Origin: JBCCSZ01 sp039821145
Lineage (GTDB): Bacteria; Bacteroidota; Bacteroidia; Chitinophagales; Saprospiraceae
Length of the DNA: 64,000 nt
Assembly (NCBI GenBank): GCA_039821145.1
Contig: JBCBOS010000005.1
Span: 248,001 to 312,000 of the forward strand
Direction of reading: 5' to 3'
This document shows positions 22,821-31,743 of this stretch, one piece after another. Position 1 is the first letter of the stretch. Every line of letters starts with the position of its first letter. The notes below the pieces were generated by a model that saw only the letters and a program-made list of their open reading frames with translations, searched no databases and had not been told where the DNA came from. Made by a program: the position numbers and the translations under genes.

Positions 22821-22886
22821 GAGAGTAATCTAGCCATCTTAGCAGTATTTTTGCTATATTGCTATGACAAATTCACGTAAAAATAT

Positions 22887-24383
22887 ATGCTAACTAGACT
22901 CAAGGTTTCAGGATTCAAAAACTTGGTTGACATCGACCTTAGACTTGGTCCTTTCACCTGTATATCAGGAAGTAATGCAGTAGGAAAATCCAATATTTTT
23001 GATGCAATACATTTCCTGAGTATGCTTACTGATCACCCAATATCAGAAGCTGCAAGTATGGTGAGAGCACAAAATGGGCGATCTCCAAAAACAACCACCA
23101 TCAAGAGCATATTCCACCTAGCAGGTAACAAACAAGAACACATCCTCTCCTTCGAAGCAGAAATGATCATTCCAAAGAAAGGAGAAGATGAATTGGGACA
23201 GCCAGCAATAGCTACATACAATTTTTTAAAATACTCTTTAAAACTACAATACAACAATACAGATGATTTTGACAACAAAGGTCCAATCAGAGTTCTAAAA
23301 GAAGAACTGGTTCCAATTAGTAAGGGGCAAGCAAACAAGCATCTTCTGTTCAATCACGCTTACAAATGGAGACAGTCCGTCATACAGGGGAAGAGAAACG
23401 TGCCATTTATTTCCTCATCCTTAGATGAAGAGGATCAAATACTGATCAATCTTCACCAAGATGGTGGGAGCAGTGGAAGGCCCCAACCTTTTTTGGCCAA
23501 GAATCTACCGAGAACTGTATTATCAACCGCAAACTATGCTTCTGAAACACCAACCGTCTTGCTTGCAAAAAGGGAGATGCAATCATGGAGATTGATGCAA
23601 CTGGAACCTTCTTTCCTGAGAAATCCAGATGACTTAGAAAAATTTTCCATCAATTGTAAACTTGGAAGCAAGGGAGAAGGGTTGCCATCAACAATCTATA
23701 AGCTGGCAAACTATGATCATTCGGGCAAGGCTCGCCAGAATGACAACATATATGTGCAACTGGCCAATAGGCTTTCTGAACTCATTCAGGATGTCAAAAT
23801 TGTAAGCATAGATAAGGATGAAAAAAGACAGATATTATCCCTTCAGATAAAGACGAAAGATGGCACATATTTGCCTGCAAAATCACTCTCTGATGGTACG
23901 CTGAGATTTCTTGCATTGGCTGTACTAGATGCTGATTATTCAGAAAGTGGTCTCATCTGTTTGGAAGAACCCGAGAATGGAATTTACCCAGATAGAATTC
24001 CTGCCATCATTGATTTGTTGCAGAATATTGCTGTCAACCCCAGAGAAGAGGATGACGAGTACAATCCACTGAGACAGATCATCATCAATACACATTCTCC
24101 CAAAGTAGTATCTGAGATTCCTGCAAACAGCCTAGTATATCTGGATTTGAAAGAGGTTGTCGAAAATGGTAATAGGTTCAAAATAGCATTTACCAGTGCG
24201 CTGTCAGATACATGGCGAACAGTAAAGGGAAATACAAAACCCATCACCAAAGGAAAGCTCATGGCTTATTTTAATACCAATGACAGCAACATCAACCTAG
24301 ACTATCTACTGAAGGATGAAAAGGCAGAAAAGAAAGTGAAGGACAGACAGGACTTAAATATTTTACAAGGAAAATTGTTTTGA
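22887..24383 (+). CDS. AAA family ATPase (ABC/SMC-like, AAA_21; candidate defence ATPase)
   Basis: 498 residues with an OLD/RecF-type ATPase fold: N-terminal LKVSGFKNLVDIDLRLGPFTCISGSNAVGKSNIFDAI (Walker A), a long helical insert (about 70-300), the signature AKSLSDGTLRFLALAVL, Walker B GLICLEEPENGIYP and the H-loop IIINTHSP. No nuclease domain is fused. The following gene starts 1 nt after its stop and encodes a small TOPRIM-like protein; ATPase + TOPRIM-like pairs are typical of anti-phage modules such as PARIS and OLD-type systems. The two genes are clearly AT-richer than their neighbours and use more A/T-ending codons, which suggests recent acquisition. Exact system type not identified. 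Confidence 0.85.
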   Translation: MLTRLKVSGFKNLVDIDLRLGPFTCISGSNAVGKSNIFDAIHFLSMLTDHPISEAASMVRAQNGRSPKTTTIKSIFHLAGNKQEHILSFEAEMIIPKKGEDELGQPAIATYNFLKYSLKLQYNNTDDFDNKGPIRVLKEELVPISKGQANKHLLFNHAYKWRQSVIQGKRNVPFISSSLDEEDQILINLHQDGGSSGRPQPFLAKNLPRTVLSTANYASETPTVLLAKREMQSWRLMQLEPSFLRNPDDLEKFSINCKLGSKGEGLPSTIYKLANYDHSGKARQNDNIYVQLANRLSELIQDVKIVSIDKDEKRQILSLQIKTKDGTYLPAKSLSDGTLRFLALAVLDADYSESGLICLEEPENGIYPDRIPAIIDLLQNIAVNPREEDDEYNPLRQIIINTHSPKVVSEIPANSLVYLDLKEVVENGNRFKIAFTSALSDTWRTVKGNTKPITKGKLMAYFNTNDSNINLDYLLKDEKAEKKVKDRQDLNILQGKLF

Positions 24384-24384
24384 A

Positions 24385-25032
24385 ATGGATCCTGTAGATT
24401 GTACTCTACTCTGCGACGGCAGTTCAGATAGGATGCTCATTCCTTCTATTAAATGGTTATTGGTAGAATACTTTCCTGATGTCCCATTTAAAATTGAGTA
24501 TGCCGATATTCGAAGAGTCTTGAAAGCCAATACAACTCTGTCCGAAAAAATTTGCGTCGCCCTCGAATTGTTTCCATGTAAAATACTATTTGTCCAAAGA
24601 GATACCGAAAGGGAAAATTTCGACAGCAGATTGGAGGAAATCCAACTAGGCATCGAAAATGCCAACTGTAAATCGCTACAACAATGGCCACACATTATCC
24701 CAGTGATCCCTCAACGAATGAGCGAAGCATGGTTACTCATTGACGAATACGCAATCAAGAGAGCCTCGGGAAACCCCAATAGCAATGCAGATGTCAATCT
24801 ACCCAAAGTCAAGTCTTTGGAAACACTGCCTGATCCAAAGGATACACTCATCAAACTACTGAAGAAGGCGACAGGTCTGAACAACAGAAGATTGAGAAGA
24901 TTCAATCCCTATTCTGCTATTCACATCGTTGCACAATCAATTGAAGACTATTCACCTCTCAGGCAATTGCACTCATTTTCTATGCTCGAAAAGTCCATCA
25001 GCGAATTAGAACTTCCCCAGTTGGTTGATTAA
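24385..25032 (+). CDS. Small TOPRIM-like (DUF4276-like) protein, partner of the ATPase
   Basis: 215 residues. N-terminal LLCDGSSDRMLIPSIKWLL resembles the E-G-xxD start of TOPRIM/DUF4276 domains, with Asp in place of the usual Glu. KILFVQRDTERE fits the D-x-D/E strand, and the later block VIPQRMSEAWLLIDEYAIKRASGNPN holds further acidic residues (E, D) at the position where DUF4276 proteins have E-x-W/L-x-x-D. The DPK and RLRRFNPYSAIHIVAQSI segments are typical of this group. It is translated with the ATPase gene (1-nt gap). I infer a metal-dependent nuclease or nucleotide-acting effector controlled by the ATPase. Family placement is tentative. Confidence 0.6.
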   Translation: MDPVDCTLLCDGSSDRMLIPSIKWLLVEYFPDVPFKIEYADIRRVLKANTTLSEKICVALELFPCKILFVQRDTERENFDSRLEEIQLGIENANCKSLQQWPHIIPVIPQRMSEAWLLIDEYAIKRASGNPNSNADVNLPKVKSLETLPDPKDTLIKLLKKATGLNNRRLRRFNPYSAIHIVAQSIEDYSPLRQLHSFSMLEKSISELELPQLVD

Positions 25033-25162
25033 TAAACTTTAGAGCCAAACTGGCTCCTGATGGATAGAATATGTTTTACCCTCATTGAGAAATAAATCCA
25101 AGCAATCGCACCGCAATGTAACTTCTAATGCGTAGCTTACTCCCCGAACAACACCCCCCAAG

Positions 25163-26089
25163 ATGAAAATTGGTTTTCTTTCAAATAGCAGCCTCGGCAT
25201 TCCCACCCTGCAAGCCCTTTTGACACAGGGCAGCATCCACCGACTTGGTCTGTCCCTGCCACTGCATCCGCCGACGGAAAACATGCAACTGCTGGCTCAA
25301 AAGTTTCAAATTCCCATCCACCACATTGACAAGCAAGGGCAAGCTGCGCAGCTGACCGAATTCTGCCAGGATTTGGACTTGGTCATGGTCGTGGGCCATC
25401 CTTGGAAAATTCCCGCCAGTTGTTTGAGCTTGCCCACAGATGGATTTGTCAATTTTCATTTTGCCCCCCTGCCGTCCTATCGAGGAGCAGAGCCCTTGTT
25501 TTGGGTCTTGAAAAATCAGGAAGCACAAAATGGTCTGGTCATTCACCAGATGAACGAACAGTTTGACCAAGGCCACATTTTGTACGAGGTCTTTGTCCAG
25601 ACGAATCCCCTCGAAACGCTGGGCCAGCACATGGGGCGCTTGTCCATGGCAGCCATTGATTGGACCAAAGACTTTCTCCGACAATACCAGGCGGGACAAC
25701 TGAAAGGAAGACAACAAGATGCCAGCGCCGCCCAATACTGGCCCAAGCCAGAATCCCAAGACCTGGTCATTCAATGGTCTGAATACAGAGCTGCCGACAT
25801 ACAGGCATTGGTCAAAGCCGCCAACCCACACTATGGAGGAGCCATCAGCTATTACCAAGGCCTCCCCTTCCGCATCCTGGAGCTGAGCATCATTCCCTCC
25901 AATCCACAAATTGCCCACCTGCCTCCCGGCACCATTTTGAATGCGGCCAACAACATGGGTTTGTTTGTCCATGCCCAGCAGGGAGAATTGCTCCGCATCG
26001 ACGTTGTCAAACTGGAAGAAGGCTATTTTCCGGGGTGGAAATTGTTCGAATTGGGGGTACAAGCTGGGCAGCAATTTACCTCTTCGTAA
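25163..26089 (+). CDS. Formyltransferase-fold protein (Fmt-like)
   Basis: 308 residues. Rossmann-type N-terminus MKIGFLSNSSLGIPTLQALL, then the catalytic loop FVNFHFAPLPSYRGAEPLFWVLKN, corresponding to the N-x-H-x-S-L-L-P-x-x-R-G-x-x-P motif of 10-formyl-THF-dependent formyltransferases, and Q-F-D-Q-G-H (about residues 135-140) in place of the usual D-x-G. A C-terminal domain of about 100 residues (DLVIQWSEYRAADIQALVKAANPHYGGAISYYQGLPFRILEL) matches Formyl_trans_C. Length equals Met-tRNA formyltransferase, but the catalytic loop is divergent, and no def or other translation gene is adjacent. It may transfer formyl to an amino sugar or other amine. Function uncertain beyond family. Confidence 0.75.
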   Translation: MKIGFLSNSSLGIPTLQALLTQGSIHRLGLSLPLHPPTENMQLLAQKFQIPIHHIDKQGQAAQLTEFCQDLDLVMVVGHPWKIPASCLSLPTDGFVNFHFAPLPSYRGAEPLFWVLKNQEAQNGLVIHQMNEQFDQGHILYEVFVQTNPLETLGQHMGRLSMAAIDWTKDFLRQYQAGQLKGRQQDASAAQYWPKPESQDLVIQWSEYRAADIQALVKAANPHYGGAISYYQGLPFRILELSIIPSNPQIAHLPPGTILNAANNMGLFVHAQQGELLRIDVVKLEEGYFPGWKLFELGVQAGQQFTSS

Positions 26090-26406
26090 TTTTTTTTCAT
26101 TTCCCGTGCAAGTTTTTTCCACTGTCCGCATCTAATGAATAAAGTTGATCAACAGTTGGGCAACAATGGCCACAAAACAACTGCATCAGCTCATTGACAT
26201 TGCGAACAGACAGGATCATCCATCCCCGCTCGCAGTAGACAAGAAGGTCATTTTCGACACCACTAAATCGATACTTTTCCAGCGTAGACTACCAGCAGCT
26301 GGCAACGTTCGTCTTTCGTTGCCATCCTGCCAAAGACGACCCAATACATTTTACAAATCTAAAACTCAGATATATGAACGTCAACTGTATCTGGAGCGAG
26401 CCTCCC
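26090..26406 (+). other. Gene-free interval upstream of the peroxidase gene
   Basis: No convincing gene; an 89-codon frame (26145-26414) overlaps the next gene and has no recognisable features. The peroxidase promoter should lie here, but no TAnnTTTG box was seen. Confidence 0.4.
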
Positions 26407-28437
26407 ATGCCTAGTCAAAAAAGAATCGTCTTTTCCTTGGTCTTTCTATTGGTCTGCGCCCTGGCCCAAGCCCAAAGACCTCGTCCGCGCCAACTCAGAG
26501 TCAACAACAGAGGATTTCAACACATTCCACGACAAACCAATACCAACAACGCACAAAACCAAATTTGCAACCGAGGTCCTTATCGGACCATTGATGGGAC
26601 TTGCAACAACATCAGCCAAGCAGACCGCATCGACTGGGGAGCCTCCGACATCCTCCTCTTCCGGGACATGCCTGCGCGCTACGGACAGCCCGATGATCTC
26701 AACGACATGGCTGGAGAAAACCGCCCCTCCCCCCGGGCCATCTCCAACGCTGTCGGTCCGCAAAGCGAAGACATTCCCAGTCAGTATGGCCTGAGCAGCT
26801 TGGTATTCAGCTGGGGCCAGTTTCTCGATCACGACATCGATTTGACCCCGGAGGAAGAAGCGGAGTACCACCCCATCCTACTGCCCGATGATGAACCGCT
26901 CTTTGCAATGGACATCCCCTTTTTCCGCTCATCCGTTCACGAAGGTACCGGGGAGGACAGCCCCCGGCAGCAGACCAATTTGATCACTTCCTGGATCGAC
27001 GCCTCCAACGTATACGGTTCGGAAGAGACCCGGGCCAATTGGCTGCGCACCTTCACGGACGGCAAGCTCAAGACTTCGGCGGGCGACTTATTGCCCTACA
27101 ACACCGTCGATGGTGAATACGACAGCGCCATCGATCCCAACGCCCCCAGCATGGCCGGCGACCACGAGGGTACGGTGGTACTCTTTGTGGCAGGAGATGT
27201 GCGGGCCAACGAACAGAGTGGCCTGACAGCTCTGCACACCCTTTTTGTCCGGGAGCACAATCGACTGTGCGACGAACTAAAGTCACAAGGGATTGGCGGC
27301 GATGAAGAGCTCTACCAACTCGCACGCAAACGGGTAGGTGCCTACATCCAACGCATTACCTACGAGGAATTCCTCCCCTCCCTCGGCATTCGACTGGCTC
27401 CCTATCGCAACTACCGACCCGATGTTCAACCTGACATCAGCAATTTGTTCGCCACGGCTGCCTATCGTCTGGGGCACACCATGGTGACCAACGAAATCCC
27501 TCTCAGAGACAACAATTGCAATGATGTCGGTCCTGGTAGCCTGAGCCTGCTGGAGGTATTTTTCAACACCGACCCGATTCGAGACTACGGCATCGGGCCG
27601 ATCCTCAAGGGCTTGTCGACCCAATACCAACAAGAGATCGACCTAAAGATCATCGACAACTTGCGCAACTTTTTATTTGGCAACGGCAACTCGGGACCTC
27701 CTTTCGGACTCGACCTAGCCTCGCTCAATCTGCAGCGCGGACGCGATCACGGCCTGCCTTCTTACAATGTCATCCGGGCACAATACTTGGGCAGACCCGC
27801 CAGCAGCTATTCCCAGATCAACCCAGATCCACAGGTCGTCGAGGCCTTGACGATGGCCTACGGAGATCGCATCAATCAAGTCGATGCCTGGGTGGGCTTG
27901 CTGGCCGAGCGCCAACTGCCCGGCAGTTCTGTCGGGCCGAGCTTGCACGCCATTTTGAAAGATCAGTTTGAGAAGTTGCGCGACGGCGATTATTACTTCT
28001 ACCAAAATGATCCCCTGCTCCAAGGTCGGGAACAAGACGACATTCGGCGAACCAGCCTGAGCAGCATCATCCGGCGCAATACCAGCGTCACCCGACTGTC
28101 TCCAGATGCTTTTCATTCGAACCCTTGCTTCCGGGGCACTGCCAACAGCCGCCAATCCGATGCCACAGAATCTGAGCTGGCTACAGAACAGGTTTTGTCC
28201 ATCGCCCCCAATCCAAGTCCCGGGCAGATCAATGTGCAGATTGCCTTGGCGGAGGGCAGCAAGTTTCGCTTGAGAATCCTAGATGTGGATGGCAAGTCGG
28301 TCGTGGATGAACAGGCCAGCATTGATGGGTACACCTACACTCGACAATTTGACTTGTCGCACCTTCCCTCCGGCCTTTATTTGTTGCTGGTGCAGAGCGA
28401 TGGCAAAACGATGAGTCAAAAAATCATCCTAGAATAA
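26407..28437 (+). CDS. Secreted animal-type haem peroxidase with T9SS type A sorting domain
   Basis: About 676 residues from the ATG at 26407 (signal MPSQKRIVFSLVFLLVCALAQAQ). The frame also opens 33 nt earlier. It belongs to the peroxidase-cyclooxygenase (An_peroxidase) superfamily: DGTCNNISQ near the N-terminus, the distal haem His in FSWGQFLDHDIDLTP (about H142), the Ca-site-like WIDASNVYGSE, catalytic Arg region in LTALHTLFVREHNRLCDEL, proximal His in YRLGHTMV (about H357), and LNLQRGRDHGLPSYN. The C-terminus (SIAPNPSPGQINVQIAL ... LDVDGKSV ... LPSGLYLLLVQSDGKTMSQKIIL) is a T9SS type A domain, so the enzyme is exported to the surface or medium. It probably oxidises halides or organics with H2O2. 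Confidence 0.93.
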   Translation: MPSQKRIVFSLVFLLVCALAQAQRPRPRQLRVNNRGFQHIPRQTNTNNAQNQICNRGPYRTIDGTCNNISQADRIDWGASDILLFRDMPARYGQPDDLNDMAGENRPSPRAISNAVGPQSEDIPSQYGLSSLVFSWGQFLDHDIDLTPEEEAEYHPILLPDDEPLFAMDIPFFRSSVHEGTGEDSPRQQTNLITSWIDASNVYGSEETRANWLRTFTDGKLKTSAGDLLPYNTVDGEYDSAIDPNAPSMAGDHEGTVVLFVAGDVRANEQSGLTALHTLFVREHNRLCDELKSQGIGGDEELYQLARKRVGAYIQRITYEEFLPSLGIRLAPYRNYRPDVQPDISNLFATAAYRLGHTMVTNEIPLRDNNCNDVGPGSLSLLEVFFNTDPIRDYGIGPILKGLSTQYQQEIDLKIIDNLRNFLFGNGNSGPPFGLDLASLNLQRGRDHGLPSYNVIRAQYLGRPASSYSQINPDPQVVEALTMAYGDRINQVDAWVGLLAERQLPGSSVGPSLHAILKDQFEKLRDGDYYFYQNDPLLQGREQDDIRRTSLSSIIRRNTSVTRLSPDAFHSNPCFRGTANSRQSDATESELATEQVLSIAPNPSPGQINVQIALAEGSKFRLRILDVDGKSVVDEQASIDGYTYTRQFDLSHLPSGLYLLLVQSDGKTMSQKIILE

Positions 28438-28471
28438 AAACTGTCTGTCACAATAGTCAATCATTGTATCG

Positions 28472-28505
28472 CCTGCCAGTGAGGAATCTGGCAGGTGCTT
28501 TTTTT
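28472..28505 (+). terminator. Terminator after the peroxidase gene
   Basis: CCTGCCAG-n8-CTGGCAGG perfect stem, then TGCTTTTTTT. Confidence 0.88.
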
Positions 28506-28731
28506 ACCCCTCCAATACAACCTTTCCCCTCCGAGCTGCCCCTTTACTGGTACATGCGTCTGAATTCCATTGTCCATTCTAGATGGCCAGTACAGACAAA
28601 ACACAATGCTCTTTCCACCGTGGTCTGGATGGAGTATCGCATCAAATCCTGCTATTTTTTGGAACATTTGGCGGCACAACGAGTGACAAAAGCTTGTGGT
28701 GCGCTTCCATCGCCTTGAGAAATATCTGGCT

Positions 28732-29424
28732 ATGTTTGACTATTTGAGTTTGCAGCACAATGCAGAAAATCCCACCCTCGTCACCATCCTGCTGACAGTT
28801 TTATTTGCCTTTGTTCTGTCCAGTCTCATCGTGTTTACGTACGACAAAACCTCGCGGGATGTCGCCCGTTCCTTGAACTACATGCAATCCCTTGTGTTGA
28901 TCTCCATTGTGGCCGCTACCGTCATGCAGGCCATTGGCGACAGTCTGGCCCGCGGCTTGGGCATGCTGGGGGCGCTGGCCATCATTCGCTTTCGCACCAC
29001 CCTGCGCAATCCGCGCAACATGACTTTTATGTTTGCTTCTCTAGCGGCGGGCATTGCCTGTGGGGTGTATGGATTTGTGATTGCTGTGGTTGGGACCATG
29101 GGATTTTGTACGGTGGCTTTTGTGCTGTACTGGACGCCATTTAGTCAGTCCAACAATTTGATTGGCCGCTTGCGCTACGAAGTTCCCGCAGCCGCACCAA
29201 AGGGGGAGAGCATTCGGAAGAGTTTGAAAAAATACTGCCGTCGTTTCGCCTTGAAAAAAGTGCAAATCATCGACAGTCCGCTGGAAGAAAAAAATGCGCG
29301 CTACGAATACCAACTCAAAATGCGACAGGATACAGACGGCGACAAGTTGATCCAGGAGTTGTACCAAACCGCTGACCTCAAAGCGGTGCGACTCAGTTTT
29401 GAAGACAAGGCAGACGAGATCTAG
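28732..29424 (+). CDS. DUF4956 inner-membrane protein
   Basis: About 230 residues from the ATG at 28732 (MFDYLSLQHN). Four predicted membrane helices: about 18-35 (LVTILLTVLFAFVLSSLIVF), 50-70 (MQSLVLISIVAATVMQAIG), 75-85 plus the conserved LGALAIIRFRTTLRNPRNMTFMFASLAAGIACGVYGF, and 110-130 (VIAVVGTMGFCTVAFVLYW). The loop IIRFRTTLRNPRN is the hallmark of DUF4956 and resembles the MgtC-type IRFRT signature. The C-terminal 85 residues form a soluble ACT-like beta-alpha domain. Here it starts an operon with HlyD-like and TolC-like genes, 11 nt before the first. Function not established. Confidence 0.85.
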   Translation: MFDYLSLQHNAENPTLVTILLTVLFAFVLSSLIVFTYDKTSRDVARSLNYMQSLVLISIVAATVMQAIGDSLARGLGMLGALAIIRFRTTLRNPRNMTFMFASLAAGIACGVYGFVIAVVGTMGFCTVAFVLYWTPFSQSNNLIGRLRYEVPAAAPKGESIRKSLKKYCRRFALKKVQIIDSPLEEKNARYEYQLKMRQDTDGDKLIQELYQTADLKAVRLSFEDKADEI

Positions 29425-29435
29425 AAACAAGGCTT

Positions 29436-30503
29436 ATGAAACGAATCAACCTACTCTATCTACTGGCGATCCCGGCTGCTTATGTGCTGTGGCACTTTCA
29501 AAGCATACAGCGGCAAGACAGCGTTTTGTTTTTTGGCTTTGCAGAAAACAAGGAGACGGAGATGAATTTGCAACATCCCGTGGAAGTGCAACGACTCTAT
29601 GTGACCACGGGAGAAAAGGTACGCAAGGGACAACTGCTCGCCGAAGTCCGCCACCAAAACCTCCCCATTCAAATCCGAGAATTGGAACTGAAAATCCAAG
29701 AACGACAATTGGAATGGGACGATTGGGCCAACCGCTTGCGCAGCTCCATCTCCCAACTGCAAGCCCAACGAGAGAGAAAAACATCGGAACTCGATGCAGA
29801 CATACAGTCCTTGGAATTGAACAGCCAACAAAACCGACAACTCATCCAAAAGCTGAAGAGTCTACAAAGCTTTGCAGACAGCCTGCCCGAGGATCGCATC
29901 ACAGCCTCCAAAGTGCAATCACTGGAAGAAGAAAAGCAATTGATTCATCGCACTTTTGAGCTGGACATTCAAGAGCGACAGACTCGCTTGCAAGCCACAG
30001 ACCATCCCATCAAGGTGCAAATCCGAAACCTACAACAACAGCTGGACAATCTTCGCTCGCGTTCTGAAAAACTCAAGCTCCTCGCGCCAACAGATGGCTT
30101 AATCGGAAACATTCATTGCAAGCAGGCCGAACATGTTTCTTCCTTCAACACCCTGATTTCCTTTTACGAAGAAAGTCCTACACTGGTCAAGGGCTTTGTC
30201 CACGAAAGCATGATTTTGGAAGTGAGTTTGGGAGACAGTCTTCGAGTGGAGTCCACTTTGCATCCAGACAAGTATTGCAAAGGAGTCGTGACGGGATTGG
30301 GATCGCGGATTGTAGAAATTCCAGGGCGGCTGCGCAAAATGCCAGAGCTCAAAACCTATGGACGGGAAGTGCTGATCAGCATTTCGGCAGACAATGATTT
30401 TTTGCAAAAAGAAAAGGTCATGCTTCAAGCCAACAGAGGATCAAATGGCCCCCTGTGGTATTCCTCCTCTCCTTCTCCATCAAACCCCGCTCCCCATGAC
30501 TAG
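29436..30503 (+). CDS. HlyD-like periplasmic adaptor (membrane fusion protein)
   Basis: 355 residues. N-terminal anchor (INLLYLLAIPAAYVLWHF), a short beta-barrel/lipoyl half-motif (VEVQRLYVTTGEKVRKGQLLAEVRHQ), a long coiled-coil hairpin (about 75-205, Q/E/R-rich), the second lipoyl half (RSRSEKLKLLAPTDGLIGNIHCKQAEHVSSFNTLISFYEE) and a beta-barrel domain (LVKGFVHESMILEVSLGDSLRVESTLH). This is the standard order of adaptors in tripartite exporters. It follows a DUF4956 gene and overlaps the TolC-like gene by 8 nt. No ABC, MFS or RND pump gene is nearby. Confidence 0.88.
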   Translation: MKRINLLYLLAIPAAYVLWHFQSIQRQDSVLFFGFAENKETEMNLQHPVEVQRLYVTTGEKVRKGQLLAEVRHQNLPIQIRELELKIQERQLEWDDWANRLRSSISQLQAQRERKTSELDADIQSLELNSQQNRQLIQKLKSLQSFADSLPEDRITASKVQSLEEEKQLIHRTFELDIQERQTRLQATDHPIKVQIRNLQQQLDNLRSRSEKLKLLAPTDGLIGNIHCKQAEHVSSFNTLISFYEESPTLVKGFVHESMILEVSLGDSLRVESTLHPDKYCKGVVTGLGSRIVEIPGRLRKMPELKTYGREVLISISADNDFLQKEKVMLQANRGSNGPLWYSSSPSPSNPAPHD

Positions 30504-31743
30504 ATGGCTCTGGATGATTTGTTTTCTCTCGCTGCAGGGGTCGAGTTTGCATGGACAAACGACTCTTTCTCCCTCTCAACTGTTGGCCACAGCAAGGGAG
30601 GCCAAGGGAGTGACAATGGAAGACAACAAGGGCCAATACCTTTCCGACAATCAACGCGATCTTCCCTGGATCAACGAGTTGGAAGTGCGAACGGAGAGCA
30701 ATGAATTTGATTGGCAACAACAAGAAATTGCTTTTCGCCTCCAACCCAATTCCAAGCGAAGTCGACAAGCCCAACGCCAACTGCAACTGGCCCAAGGCCT
30801 CCGACAAAATGCACAAACGCAATTGGCCTTGCGCAAGGCCCTCAAAGAGCGCTACGACTTGTTGGTAGATCACTATTTTTTGCCCGACCTGATCGGCCTT
30901 CACCAACAACTGCAACTGATCCACCAAGACCGCATCTACCTGGCCCAATCTCCTGGCAACAGTCGACAACTTGATGTCAAAAAATTGATTGCGTCGGAGA
31001 CAGATTTGCACAGAGAAAACCTTCAAATCCTGAAATTGCAACAGGCCCTAGGTCAGAACCAATATTGGCTGCAGCAGTACACACAACGCTCGGACAGCCT
31101 GCAAATGGATCGATCCGAGCTGCTCAATGTCCAGCAGGTGATGGCCTTGCTTGGATCGGCAAACGACAGCCTTTTGCAACAACATCCCTTGCTGGCAGAA
31201 AAGCAGTCTCGCCAACAAGTCCTCCAACGCGAATTCGAATTGGAAGAGGCACGTTCTGCTGCACAGTTCAATTTTCTTCAGGCAAAATACGGTGGTCGAA
31301 ATCGCGACAATTTCAACGAAGGCTTCTCCGTTGGCGCTGGCTTCCGCTTGCCATTTCGAGGAAAGGACCAGCTCGACTTGGACGAATTGAAGTTGGAAAA
31401 ATGGGAGGAACAACAACAAATCCAATTGACCGCTCATCGGTTGGCCTTGGAAAAAGGAATGCTGCAATACCAAATGCAACAACAATACCGCAGCCTCCGC
31501 GTGCTGGCACAACAACTGGCAACCAGCCCCGCCCGACAAGCCATCGAGCAAATGGGGCAGACCCAGGGATTGGATGCAGAAACCTTGCTACTGGCCAAGG
31601 AGTTGCTATTGGAGCAGGAACTACAACTATTGGAACATCGCTACAAAATTTTTCGCCAATACGTAGACTGGCTCGACATCAGCCATGTGATGACGAGCCA
31701 GCCGTTGCGCAACCACCTGAATACAGGGGCTGAGACTTTCTAG
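30496..31743 (+). CDS. TolC-like outer-membrane efflux protein
   Basis: About 415 residues from the ATG at 30496 (MTRWLWMICFLSLQGSSLHGQ, a signal peptide). The frame opens 102 nt upstream within the adaptor gene. The rest is almost entirely Q/L/E-rich long helices with short beta segments (PWINELEVRTESNEFDWQQQEIAFRLQP; FSVGAGFRLPF), as in outer-membrane efflux channels, although similarity is weak and the chain is somewhat short. Its position after the HlyD-like gene strengthens the assignment. Its stop codon overlaps that of the convergent acyl-CoA dehydrogenase gene (CTAG). Confidence 0.75.
   Translation: MTRWLWMICFLSLQGSSLHGQTTLSPSQLLATAREAKGVTMEDNKGQYLSDNQRDLPWINELEVRTESNEFDWQQQEIAFRLQPNSKRSRQAQRQLQLAQGLRQNAQTQLALRKALKERYDLLVDHYFLPDLIGLHQQLQLIHQDRIYLAQSPGNSRQLDVKKLIASETDLHRENLQILKLQQALGQNQYWLQQYTQRSDSLQMDRSELLNVQQVMALLGSANDSLLQQHPLLAEKQSRQQVLQREFELEEARSAAQFNFLQAKYGGRNRDNFNEGFSVGAGFRLPFRGKDQLDLDELKLEKWEEQQQIQLTAHRLALEKGMLQYQMQQQYRSLRVLAQQLATSPARQAIEQMGQTQGLDAETLLLAKELLLEQELQLLEHRYKIFRQYVDWLDISHVMTSQPLRNHLNTGAETF

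Noticed and set aside
25163..26089. Assignment as housekeeping methionyl-tRNA formyltransferase (fmt)
   Set aside because: The catalytic loop is divergent and neighbours are unrelated to translation initiation, so only the fold is called.
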